NCBI RefSeq assembly: GCF_016863035.1
Contig: NZ_BOOC01000004.1
Span: forward strand, 1-64,000
From: Microbispora corallina
GTDB taxonomy: Bacteria > Actinomycetota > Actinomycetes > Streptosporangiales > Streptosporangiaceae
Reading direction: 5' to 3'
Length of the DNA: 64,000 bases
Part shown: piece after piece, positions 1-8,052 of the stretch
How positions within the stretch are numbered: position 1 is the stretch's first letter
Layout of the letters: every line of letters begins with the position of its first letter
Translations under genes and position numbers: made by a program
The notes under the pieces: generated by a model
Database searches by the model: none
The model's input: only the letters and a program-made list of their open reading frames with translations
Told to the model about the DNA's origin: nothing

Positions 1-337
1 CCGGGGCGCGAGCCGTACCCGGCGGGACCGGACACCGCGGGAAAGGCCCGCCCTCCGGCGGGCGGCGAGCCGCCCCCGTGTGCGGCCCGTCGTCCTCGGG
101 GCGGGTGGCCGTGCCGGGCCCGGCGAGGGTGCGTCGTCGCGGCGGACGCGGCCGCGCGCGTGGTCACGTCACACTTCTCGTCCCGATGCTCTCGGGCGAT
201 CCCGCTCCGGACAACGCGCCGGCCCGCACATGGGACGGGTGGGATGCCTTCAGGTGATCTGACCTGCGGCTTCACTTTCGTGTCGGGACGCGCTGCCATA
301 CTTCGCTGTCGGAGAGGCGCGTGCCTGAGGAGGTCGG
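1..337. other. left-edge non-coding stretch
   Basis: I see no convincing gene here. The short open frames on the plus strand lack a ribosome binding site and show no recognisable domain; they are what very high GC sequence gives by chance. The last part must hold the promoter and leader of the gene starting at 338; TGAGGAGG at 325-332 is that gene's Shine-Dalgarno sequence. Confidence 0.6.
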
Positions 338-2230
338 GTGGCCGGGTCGGGGGCTGACAAGGAGTTCGCGCGCCGGCTTCGCGGGCTGAAGGAGCGCAGC
401 GGGCGCAGCTACGAGGAGCTCGCGCGCTCGGCTTTCGTCAGCAGTTCCACGCTCCACCGGTACTGCAGCGGCCGCAGCGTGCCGCCCGACATCGGGGTGG
501 TCGTCCGGGTCGCCAAGGAGTGCGGCGCCGGGTCGCAGGAGCTGCAGGAGCTCCTGCGCGCGTGGGCCGCCGCGGAGGCCGAGCGCCGTCCCGCCGACGG
601 CCGCGCCGCCACCCCCGCCTCCGGCGCCGCGGCCACCGCCGGGGACTCCGGCGCCGCGGGCACGGCCACCGCCGGGGACTCCGGCACCGCCAACGCGGCC
701 GCGGTGGCGGCGACCGGCAGCGCGGGCGCGGAGGAGATGCGGACCGTCGCCCCGCCGGCGGCCGGTGCGCCGTCTCCGCCCGGCTCCGCGACGCCGGGCG
801 AAACCGGGCCGCTCGCGGCGGAGCCGGGCGCGCGACCGGCGAAAGGCGCGGATCCCCCGACGGCCGGGGCGGCCGTTCACGGCACGCGCGGGGGGCCGTC
901 CTGGGCGGCGTTGCGGGGCAGGAGGGGGGTGCGGCGGCTGGCGTTGCTCGCGGCCCTCCTCGCGGTGCTGGTGTGGGCGACGGCCGGGGCGACGACCTCG
1001 CGCTCCCCGGCCGCGGACCGGGGCCGCCGGGCGCCGCAGTGGATCTCGGGCCCGAGCTGGGAGCGGGACCCGGCGCCGGTCGACCCGCGGATGTTCGGCG
1101 TCACGATCAACTCCAACACCGGGGACATGCCCGCCTTCCAGGTCGGAGCCGTGCGGTTCTGGGACAGCGGCACGCAGTGGGCCGAGGTCGAGCCGCGCCG
1201 CGGAGAGTACTCCTGGACGACGCTCGACCGCCTCGTCGCTGGCGCGGGCCGGGCCGGGCTGCCCGCCATGTACGTCTTCGGCGCCCCGCCCTCCTGGGCC
1301 GCCCCCACGGCGCCCCTCGGGCCGTACGACGACATGGCCCGCGCCGCCGCCCCCGACGACCTGGACGACTGGGACGACTTCGTCCGGGCCGTGGTGACGC
1401 GCTACCGCGGCAGGATCGAGGCCTACGAGCTGTGGGTGCTGGCCAACGACCCGCGGTTCTACAACGGCCGCGTCGAGACCCTCGTGGAGATGGCCCGCAG
1501 GGCGAGCGGCGTCATCCGCGCGACCGACCCCCGCGCCCTCGTGGTCTGCCCCGGCATGGGCCGGCTGTGGAACCCGTCGGCCGTGGAGGTGATGCGCCGG
1601 TTCGCCGCCGCCGGGGGTTACCGCTACTGCGACGCCGCGGGCGTCAAGCTGTACCAGCGCCGCGCCTCCGATCCGCCCGAGACGATGCTGGACGTCCTCC
1701 GGGTGGCCGACCGCACGCTGCACGAGGCCGGCGTCCACCCGCCGCTGTGGAACACCGGCACCACCTACGACATCCCCCTCCAGGGGTCGCTCGACGACCA
1801 GGCCGCCGTCGAGCACGCCGTGCGGTTCTACCTGGTCGGGCTGTACGGCACCGACGACAACCTGCGCCGCATGTACTTCTACAACTGGGGCGGCACGAAG
1901 ATCCCGGTCGTCCTGCAGGCCGTGGGCGGCGCCCCGACCCGGGCGGCCCTGGCCGTGGAGCGCCTCCAGCGCTGGCTGTCCCACGCCCGCCTGCGGGCCT
2001 GCGGGCGCGGCCTGGCCATCGGCCTGCCGGACAACGTGTGGCAGTGCGCGTTCCTCCTCGACGGCCCGGGCGGCACGCGGCCGGCCGTCGTCCGCTGGAC
2101 CCACGCCGGGACCGCCGACACGGTCGCGCCCTCCGGCGCCTCCGGGGTCGAGAGGCTCGACGGCACCCGCACCCCGGTCCGTCCCGGCGACACCGTCCGC
2201 GTGACGGGGGAGCCCGTGCTCATCGGCTGA
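338..2230 (+). CDS. XRE-type HTH protein with one membrane segment and an outer glycosidase-like (GH39-type) domain
   Basis: The 630-residue protein starts at a GTG preceded by TGAGGAGG. Residues about 8-70 form a helix-turn-helix of the XRE type (SSSTLHRYCSGRSVPP is the recognition part). A long Ala/Gly/Pro-rich linker follows, then a single membrane segment at about 198-217 (LALLAALLAVLVWATAG). The remainder, outside the cell by inference, resembles a TIM-barrel of the GH39/xylosidase clan: FGVTINSNTG, VRFWDSGTQWAEVEPRRG, YELWVLANDPRFYNG. Where active members have Asn-Glu-Pro the sequence has Asn370-Asp371-Pro372. The later strand that should carry the nucleophile reads LWNTGTTYD (471 region) with no Glu. 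It may therefore sense or bind a glycan rather than cleave it. The architecture suggests a one-component membrane regulator, but DNA binding is not shown. Family-level call good; activity uncertain. Confidence 0.75.
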   Translation: MAGSGADKEFARRLRGLKERSGRSYEELARSAFVSSSTLHRYCSGRSVPPDIGVVVRVAKECGAGSQELQELLRAWAAAEAERRPADGRAATPASGAAATAGDSGAAGTATAGDSGTANAAAVAATGSAGAEEMRTVAPPAAGAPSPPGSATPGETGPLAAEPGARPAKGADPPTAGAAVHGTRGGPSWAALRGRRGVRRLALLAALLAVLVWATAGATTSRSPAADRGRRAPQWISGPSWERDPAPVDPRMFGVTINSNTGDMPAFQVGAVRFWDSGTQWAEVEPRRGEYSWTTLDRLVAGAGRAGLPAMYVFGAPPSWAAPTAPLGPYDDMARAAAPDDLDDWDDFVRAVVTRYRGRIEAYELWVLANDPRFYNGRVETLVEMARRASGVIRATDPRALVVCPGMGRLWNPSAVEVMRRFAAAGGYRYCDAAGVKLYQRRASDPPETMLDVLRVADRTLHEAGVHPPLWNTGTTYDIPLQGSLDDQAAVEHAVRFYLVGLYGTDDNLRRMYFYNWGGTKIPVVLQAVGGAPTRAALAVERLQRWLSHARLRACGRGLAIGLPDNVWQCAFLLDGPGGTRPAVVRWTHAGTADTVAPSGASGVERLDGTRTPVRPGDTVRVTGEPVLIG

Positions 2231-2354
2231 CATCGCGCCGAGGCACGGCCGCACGGTCCATCCCTTACGCCCGTATCGCCCCGATATGTAGTCACAATGC
2301 GTGATTCGTCATATTCTGTGCGTGTAAGGGACTCTTCGGGGGGAGGGTGCCGAC

Positions 2355-3305
2355 ATGCGACGCCGTACGGTGCTCGCCTTAGGGGTGCTGGCCCTGGCGG
2401 CGGGTTGCGGGACCCAGGCCCCGCCGTACCAGAGCGAGATCTCCTTGGTGGTGCCGGGGTCGTCGGGCGGGTGGGGGGACAGCGTCGCCGGGGAGTTGCG
2501 GACCCTGATCGAGGGCCGCCGGTGGGCCCGGACGGTGCGCGTCGCGGGGCAGGGCGGGGAGGGCGCGGCGGCCGTCGCGCGCTTCGTCTCCGCGGGCCGC
2601 CGGACCGACCTGCTGGTCACCGACCCCGCGCTGCTCGCCGCCGCGGCGTTGAGCGGCGCGGGCCCGCTCCTCGGCCGCACGGCGCCGCTGGCGCGGCTCG
2701 TGGGGGAGTGGGAGGTGCTGGTGACCTCGCCCGACTCGCCGTACCGCGGCTTCGACCGGCTCGCGGCCGCCCTGGTCAAGGACCCCTCGGCGGTGCCGCT
2801 CGCGGGCGGGCCCTCCGGCGGGGCCGACCACCTCCTCGCCGGCATGGTGGCCCTCGGCCTCGGGGCCGACGTGCGCCTGCTCGGCTACACGGCGTTCGAC
2901 GACCGGCGGCAGGCCGTGGCGGCGGTCCTCGACGGGCGGGTGCCGCTGGCGTTCGGCACCCCGCGCGACGTGGCGGACCACGTCCGGGCCGGCCGGTTGC
3001 GGCCGCTCGCCGTGTCGTCATCCGAGCGCCTGGACGGCCTGGACGCGCCCACGCTGAGCGAGTCGGGCGTGCGGGCCGTGTACGCCGACTGGGCCGGCCT
3101 CGTCGCCCCCGCAGCGCTCACCGGAGGGGCCCGGGACGCGCTGCTCGACCTGTGCGCCGCAGTCGCCGGGTCGGCCGGGTGGCAGGGCTGCTGCGGCCGC
3201 AACGGCTGGGCGCCCATGTACCTGGCCGGCGACGACTTCGGCCGCTGGCTGTCGGACGAGGTGCGCCGGACGTCGCAGGTCCTCGACGCGCTCGGCCTGC
3301 GCTGA
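2355..3305 (+). CDS. TctC-like solute-binding lipoprotein
   Basis: The 316-residue product begins with a short Arg-rich lipoprotein signal peptide and a lipobox LAAGC at about residues 14-18, so it is probably anchored to the outer face of the membrane. The rest reads as the substrate-binding subunit of a tripartite tricarboxylate transporter: VPGSSGGWGD near the N-terminus, GGPSGGADHLLAG in the middle, and the typical VRLLGYTAFDDRR and LRPLAVSSSERLDGL stretches. The length is normal for the family. No TctA or TctB membrane subunits are next to it, so it is an orphan binding protein that must work with a transporter elsewhere or act as a sensor. The ATG is preceded by GGGGGGAGGG. The gene lies in its own unit between the XRE gene and the nrd control region. 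Confidence 0.8.
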   Translation: MRRRTVLALGVLALAAGCGTQAPPYQSEISLVVPGSSGGWGDSVAGELRTLIEGRRWARTVRVAGQGGEGAAAVARFVSAGRRTDLLVTDPALLAAAALSGAGPLLGRTAPLARLVGEWEVLVTSPDSPYRGFDRLAAALVKDPSAVPLAGGPSGGADHLLAGMVALGLGADVRLLGYTAFDDRRQAVAAVLDGRVPLAFGTPRDVADHVRAGRLRPLAVSSSERLDGLDAPTLSESGVRAVYADWAGLVAPAALTGGARDALLDLCAAVAGSAGWQGCCGRNGWAPMYLAGDDFGRWLSDEVRRTSQVLDALGLR

Positions 3306-3333
3306 AGATCCTACCTCGCCGCGAGGCCCGAGA

Positions 3334-3380
3334 CCACAACCTGTGGGGGTGGTTGCGCGGACGGGCACAAGATGTAGGAT
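3334..3380 (+). promoter_or_regulatory. nrdAB promoter with two NrdR-type boxes
   Basis: Two similar imperfect palindromes, CCACAACCTGTGGG (3334-3347) and GCACAAGATGTAGG (3365-3378), start exactly 31 bases apart, about three helical turns. This is the tandem layout known for NrdR boxes. They match each other at 10 of 14 positions. A -35-like TTGCGC (3353-3358) and a -10-like TAGGAT (3375-3380), 16 bases apart, lie between and within the boxes, so bound NrdR would cover the promoter. Assignment to NrdR rests on spacing and on the downstream genes. Confidence 0.65.
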
Positions 3381-3385
3381 CCACT

Positions 3386-3580
3386 TCCGTCGCTGGTTCG
3401 CCCCCAGGGGTGAGGCAAGAGGGAACCCGGTGGAAGTCCGGGACTGCCCCGCAGCGGTGAGCGGGAACGACCGCCGTCATACGAGCACTGGGCGCGACGG
3501 CGCCTGGGAAGCGACGGCCAGTAGGACCGGCGGGCCCCGGCCCGCCGCGCCCGCGAGTCCGAAGACCTGCCGGCGACGCG
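3386..3580 (+). promoter_or_regulatory. cobalamin (B12) riboswitch
   Basis: The leader of nrdA carries the conserved core of the adenosylcobalamin riboswitch. GGTGGAAGTCCGGGACTGCC sits around 3429-3448 followed by CCGCAGCGGTGA, and the B12 box AGTCCGAAGACCTGCC is at about 3556-3571. Flanking CGTCGC and GGCGACG can close the outer stem. In streptomycetes such an element is known to shut down the class Ia nrd genes when B12 is available, because the B12-dependent class II enzyme can then supply deoxyribonucleotides. The boundaries are approximate. The expression platform between 3581 and 3721 is GC-rich and I cannot tell termination from ribosome-site masking. Confidence 0.92.
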
Positions 3581-3721
3581 CGTGGGCCCGATGCCCGCGC
3601 GCTGGTCCGCCGGGTCCCGAGGGAGGGTCCGCCGACGCCGCGCCGGGCGTGCCCCCGCGTGCGCCGAGGCATGCCCTCCTCACGGCTCCGGACGGTCGTG
3701 GAGCTCGCGAGGAGACAGCAC

Positions 3722-5929
3722 GTGACACAGACGAACGGGGCGACGCTCGCCCGCCCGCAGGGCGGGCCGGCCGCGGCGTGGCAGGCGATCGAGGAGGCGG
3801 CGGCGGGGGTCGTCGCCGACCCGGAGAACTCGAAGACGGCCGCCCGCCTGCTGGGCGGCCTGATTGCGGACGAGACGGCCCGGCACGGCGTGCGGTCGTT
3901 CTCGGAGTCGGTGGCCGCGGCCCACGCCGAAGGGCTGCTCGACGACGGCCTGGCCGCGTTCGTGGCGGCCGAGGCCGCCGCCCTCGACGCGCTCGTCGAC
4001 GAGGCCGCCGACGACCGGTTCGAGTACTTCGGCCTGCGCACCGTCTACGATCGCTACCTGCTGCGTCACCCGGTCACCCGGGGCGTGCTGGAGCGCCCGC
4101 AGCACTTCCTCCTGCGGGTGGCCTGCGGCCTGTCGTCGTCGGTCGGCGAGGCGGCCGAGCTGTACCGGCTCATGTCGTCCCTGGCGTACCTGCCCAGCTC
4201 GCCGACGCTGTTCAACTCCGGCACCCGCCGCCCGCAGCTGTCGTCGTGCTTCCTGCTCGACTCGCCGCGCGACGAGCTGGAGGGCATCTACGAGCGGTAC
4301 GGCCAGGTGGCCCGGCTGTCCAAGTACGCCGGCGGCATCGGCGTGTCCTGGACCCGGGTCCGGTCCCGGGGGTCGCTCATCCGGGGCACGAACGGCCTGT
4401 CCAACGGCATCGTCCCGTGGCTGCGCACCCTCGACGCCTCGGTGGCCGCCGTCAACCAGGGCGGCCGGCGCAAGGGCGCGGCCTGCGTGTACCTGGAGAC
4501 CTGGCACGCCGACGTCGAGGAGTTCCTGGAGCTGCGCGACAACACCGGTGAAGACGCCCGCCGCACCCACAACCTGAACCTCGCCAACTGGGTGCCGGAC
4601 GAGTTCATGCGCCGCGTCGAGGCCGACGGGACGTGGTCGCTGTTCGACCCGAAGGAGGCCCCCGAGCTGACCGACCTGTGGGGCGAGGCGTTCGACGCCC
4701 GCTACCGGGAGCTGGAGGCGGCCGGGCGGTATGTCCGGCAGGTCCCGGCCCGCGCCCTCTACGCCCGGATGATGCGCACCCTCGCCCAGACCGGGAACGG
4801 CTGGATGACCTTCAAGGACGCGGCCAACCGCACCTCCAACCAGACGGCGCTGGACCGCAACGTCATCCACCTGTCCAACCTCTGCACCGAGATCCTCGAG
4901 GTCACGAGCGACGCCGAGACGGCCGTGTGCAACCTCGGCTCGGTCAACCTCGCCGCGCACGTCACCGCCGAGGGCGTCGACTGGGCGCGGCTGCGGGCCA
5001 CCGTCCGCACCGCCGTCCGGTTCCTCGACCGGACCATCGACCTCGGCTACTACCCCACCCCCGAGGCGGAGGCGGCCAACCTCCGGTGGCGGCCGATCGG
5101 CCTCGGCGTCATGGGCCTGGCCGACGTCTTCTTCACGCTGCGGCTGCCGTTCGACGCGCCGGAGGCGCTGGCGCTGTCCACCCGCATCGCCGAGGAGATC
5201 GCGCTCGCGGCGTACGGCGCCTCCGCCGACCTCGCGGCCGAGCGCGGGCGGCACCCGTCGTACGGCGAGACCCGCGCGGCGCGCGGCGTGCTGCACCTCG
5301 ACCACTACCCGGCCTCCCCGGTCCACCCCGAGGAGTGGGCGGAGTTGCGGCTGCGGATCGAGGCGACCGGGCTGCGCAACTCCCTCATGGTCGCCGTCGC
5401 GCCGACCGCGACGATCGCCTCCATCGCCGGATGCCACGAGTGCGTCGAGCCGCAGGTGTCCAACGTGTTCAAGCGGGAGACCCTGTCCGGGGAGTTCCTC
5501 CAGGTCAACCGGTACCTGGTCCGCGACCTGCGCAGGCTAGGGCTGTGGACGCGGGAGACCCGCGACGCGATCAAGACGGCCGACGGCTCGGTGCAGGGGC
5601 TGCCCGGCCTGCCGGACGACCTCAAGGCGCTGTACCGGACGGCCTGGGAGCTGCCCCAGAAGGCGCTGATCGACCTCGCCGCCGCCCGGCAGCCGTACGT
5701 CGACCAGGGCCAGTCGCTCAACCTCTTCATGGCGGCGCCCACGATCGGCAAGCTGTCGTCGATGTACGCCTACGCCTGGCGGTCGGGCCTCAAGACCACC
5801 TACTACCTGCGGTCCCGTCCCGCCACGCGGATCGCCCAGACGACCGTCCCCGCCGTACGGCCGGAGGCGGCGGCCGAGGCCGTCGCCTGCTCCCTGGAGA
5901 ACCCCGAGATCTGCGAGGCCTGCCAGTGA
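3722..5929 (+). CDS. nrdA: ribonucleoside-diphosphate reductase alpha subunit (class Ia)
   Basis: The 735-residue protein is the large, catalytic subunit that reduces ribonucleoside diphosphates to deoxy forms in the cytoplasm. The redox Cys pair is visible at Cys176 (SSCFLLDS) and Cys403 (AVCNLGSVN). The radical-site motif NLCTE (Asn386, Cys388, Glu390) is intact, and the C-terminal shuttle pair CEAC is at 731-734. I chose GTG 3722 because CGAGGAGACAG lies just upstream; an earlier in-frame GTG at 3659 has no ribosome site and falls in the riboswitch leader. The first 80 or so residues do not look like an intact ATP-cone, so overall activity control by dATP may be reduced or absent. It overlaps nrdB by three bases (GTGA), indicating translational coupling, and is controlled by the riboswitch and NrdR-type boxes upstream. 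Confidence 0.93.
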   Translation: MTQTNGATLARPQGGPAAAWQAIEEAAAGVVADPENSKTAARLLGGLIADETARHGVRSFSESVAAAHAEGLLDDGLAAFVAAEAAALDALVDEAADDRFEYFGLRTVYDRYLLRHPVTRGVLERPQHFLLRVACGLSSSVGEAAELYRLMSSLAYLPSSPTLFNSGTRRPQLSSCFLLDSPRDELEGIYERYGQVARLSKYAGGIGVSWTRVRSRGSLIRGTNGLSNGIVPWLRTLDASVAAVNQGGRRKGAACVYLETWHADVEEFLELRDNTGEDARRTHNLNLANWVPDEFMRRVEADGTWSLFDPKEAPELTDLWGEAFDARYRELEAAGRYVRQVPARALYARMMRTLAQTGNGWMTFKDAANRTSNQTALDRNVIHLSNLCTEILEVTSDAETAVCNLGSVNLAAHVTAEGVDWARLRATVRTAVRFLDRTIDLGYYPTPEAEAANLRWRPIGLGVMGLADVFFTLRLPFDAPEALALSTRIAEEIALAAYGASADLAAERGRHPSYGETRAARGVLHLDHYPASPVHPEEWAELRLRIEATGLRNSLMVAVAPTATIASIAGCHECVEPQVSNVFKRETLSGEFLQVNRYLVRDLRRLGLWTRETRDAIKTADGSVQGLPGLPDDLKALYRTAWELPQKALIDLAAARQPYVDQGQSLNLFMAAPTIGKLSSMYAYAWRSGLKTTYYLRSRPATRIAQTTVPAVRPEAAAEAVACSLENPEICEACQ

Positions 5930-6933
5930 CCGAGACCATGCTCCTCGACCCCGGGATGGACCTGACCCTCCGGCCGATGCGGTACCCGGGGTTCTACGAG
6001 AGGTACCGCGCGGCCATCAGGAACACCTGGACGGTCGAGGAGGTCGACCTCCAGTCGGACCTGGCCGACCTCGCACGGCTCGGCCCGGGGGAGCGCCACC
6101 TGATCAACCGGCTCGTCGCGTTCTTCGCGACCGGCGACTCGATCGTGGCCAACAACCTCGTGCTGAACCTGTACCAGCACGTCAACGCGCCGGAGGCGCG
6201 GCTCTACCTCAGCAGGCAGCTGTTCGAGGAGGCCGTGCACGTGCAGTTCTACCTGACACTGCTGGACACCTACCTGCCCGACCACGACGAGCGGGTCAGG
6301 GCGTTCGCCGCCGTGGACCACATCCCCTCGATCCGGGACAAGGCCGAGTTCTGCTTCCGCTGGATCGACTCGATCAACGGGCTGTCGCGGCTGGAGACCC
6401 GGGAGGACCGGCGGCGGTTCCTGCTCAACCTCATCTGCTTCGCCGCCTGCATCGAGGGCCTGTTCTTCTACGGCGCCTTCGCCTACGTCTACTGGTTCCG
6501 CTCCCGCGGGCTGCTGGGCGGGCTCGCGACCGGCACCAACTGGGTGTTCCGCGACGAGTCGATGCACATGGAGTTCGCGTTCGACGTGGTCGACACCGTC
6601 CGCCGCGAGGAGCCCGGCCTGTTCGACGAGGAGCTGGCGGCCCAGGTCGTGCGCATGATGGAGGAGGCCGTGGCGGCCGAGCTCGCCTTCGCCCGGGACC
6701 TGTGCGGCGACGGCCTCGGCGGCATGACCGCGGAGCGGATGCGCGCCTACCTGGAGTACGTCGCCGACCGCCGGCTCGCCCGCCTCGGCCTGCCCGCCCG
6801 GTACGGCACCGCCAACCCGTTCGCCTTCATGGAGTTCCAGGACGTCCAGGAGCTGGCGAACTTCTTCGAGCGCAGGGTCTCGGCGTACCAGGTGGCAGTG
6901 GAGGGCGACGTGCGGCTCGACGAGTCGTTCTGA
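5926..6933 (+). CDS. nrdB: ribonucleoside-diphosphate reductase beta subunit (class Ia)
   Basis: The 335-residue partner of NrdA houses the diiron-tyrosyl radical cofactor. The metal ligands can be followed: Asp71 (ATGDSIV), Glu102 and His105 (EEAVHVQFY), Glu177 (IEGLFFYG), and Glu211 and His214 (RDESMHMEF). Tyr109, four residues after His105, is in the position of the radical tyrosine, so this is not the tyrosine-less class Ic form. The start GTG 5926 overlaps the nrdA stop; ATG 5938 is a possible alternative. Length and motifs are normal. No nrdS-type third gene follows, unlike the streptomycete nrdABS arrangement. Confidence 0.93.
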   Translation: MTETMLLDPGMDLTLRPMRYPGFYERYRAAIRNTWTVEEVDLQSDLADLARLGPGERHLINRLVAFFATGDSIVANNLVLNLYQHVNAPEARLYLSRQLFEEAVHVQFYLTLLDTYLPDHDERVRAFAAVDHIPSIRDKAEFCFRWIDSINGLSRLETREDRRRFLLNLICFAACIEGLFFYGAFAYVYWFRSRGLLGGLATGTNWVFRDESMHMEFAFDVVDTVRREEPGLFDEELAAQVVRMMEEAVAAELAFARDLCGDGLGGMTAERMRAYLEYVADRRLARLGLPARYGTANPFAFMEFQDVQELANFFERRVSAYQVAVEGDVRLDESF

Positions 6934-6951
6934 GGACGCCGACCCCCTCGT

Positions 6952-6975
6952 CCGTTATGGGGCTTCCATAAACGG
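6952..6975 (+). terminator. hairpin between nrdB and the MscS gene
   Basis: CCGTTATGG and CCATAAACGG can pair, with one bulged base, around the loop GGCTT. It lies 19 bases after the nrdB stop and 14 before the next ATG. There is no T-run, so it may be a weak terminator or an mRNA-stability element. Confidence 0.4.
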
Positions 6976-6989
6976 GCAAAGGGCTCCTC

Positions 6990-8042
6990 ATGACGACGAA
7001 AGGGGGCGCCGTCCTGTCGGTCGCGTGGAACTGGGCAACGCTGGGGATCGCCGTGGTGGCCGCCATCACGGCGGTGGAGCTGCTGCGGCGTGTGCTGAAC
7101 TCGCGGCTCATCGGGGAGAGATGGGCCCTCGCCGGGCCCGTGGTGCGCCGGTGCACCTGGCCGGGGTTCGCCACGGCGGTCGTGGCCACGGCCAACGCCG
7201 TCTACACCCCCGACATGTCGGTGGCGTCCACGCAGAACCTCATCCGGCAGATGTTCACGCTGCTGCTGATCGGCTGCGTGACGTGGCTCGTCATCCAGGC
7301 CGCGTACGCGGTGACCGACGTGGTGCTCGACCGCCTCACCCGCGTGCAGGGGGAGCGCAACCGCCGGGCGCGGCGGATCCGCACCCAGATCACGCTGGTC
7401 CGCCGCGTCTCCGCGGCCGTCGTCGTGCTGGTCGCGCTGGGGGCGATGCTGTTCACCTTCCCGCAGGTGCGGGCGCTCGGGGCGGGGCTGCTCGCCTCCG
7501 CCGGCATCGCGGGCGTGGTGGCCGGCATCGCCGCCCAGTCCACGCTGGGCAACCTGCTGGCCGGGCTCCAGCTGGCCTTCAGCGACGCGCTGCGGCTCGA
7601 CGACGTCGTGGTGGTGGAGGACGAGTGGGGCCGCATCGAGGAGCTGACGCTCACGTACGTGGCCCTGCGCCTGTGGGACGAGCGGCGGCTCATCCTCCCG
7701 GTGTCGTACTTCACCACCACCCCGTTCGAGAACTGGACGCGCCACGAGAGCCGCATCCTGGGCAGCGTCTACCTCCGGGTCGACTGGGCCGTGCCGGTGG
7801 AGGAGCTGCGGGCCGAGCTCTACCGGGCGCTGCGCGACAACCCGCTGTGGGACCAGAAGGACTGGACGCTCCAGGTCACCGACATCACCGCGGGCGGGCT
7901 GGTCGAGCTGCGCGCGCTGATGAGCGCCGCCGACTCGGCCAGCGCGTGGGACCTGCGCTGCGACATCCGGGAGCACCTGGTCCGGTTCGTCCGGGAGAAG
8001 TACCCCGAGAGCCTGCCGCGTCTACGGGTGGACCGGGTGTGA
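6990..8042 (+). CDS. small-conductance mechanosensitive channel family protein (MscS)
   Basis: The 350-residue membrane protein has hydrophobic segments near residues 6-25, 55-75, 85-105 and 145-165. These are followed by the hallmark pore helix, rich in Gly and Ala: GAGLLASAGIAGVVAGIAAQ. The beta domain follows (LRLDDVVVVEDEWGRIEEL, then LWDERRLILPVSYF). Such channels open under membrane tension and release solutes during osmotic downshock. The ATG at 6990 is preceded by AAAGGG. The gene is convergent with the next one, only ten bases apart, and seems to be transcribed alone or by read-through from nrdAB. Confidence 0.88.
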   Translation: MTTKGGAVLSVAWNWATLGIAVVAAITAVELLRRVLNSRLIGERWALAGPVVRRCTWPGFATAVVATANAVYTPDMSVASTQNLIRQMFTLLLIGCVTWLVIQAAYAVTDVVLDRLTRVQGERNRRARRIRTQITLVRRVSAAVVVLVALGAMLFTFPQVRALGAGLLASAGIAGVVAGIAAQSTLGNLLAGLQLAFSDALRLDDVVVVEDEWGRIEELTLTYVALRLWDERRLILPVSYFTTTPFENWTRHESRILGSVYLRVDWAVPVEELRAELYRALRDNPLWDQKDWTLQVTDITAGGLVELRALMSAADSASAWDLRCDIREHLVRFVREKYPESLPRLRVDRV

Positions 8043-8052
8043 GCGTGGCGCC

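Noticed and set aside
272-2254. Very long minus-strand open frame opposite the XRE/glycosidase gene
   Set aside because: It has no recognisable domain, is Arg/Gly/Pro-rich and mirrors the codon pattern of the plus-strand gene; such antisense frames are common at this GC content.
3659-3721. Longer NrdA from GTG 3659
   Set aside because: No ribosome site, and the extra residues fall in the riboswitch leader; GTG 3722 has a good site.
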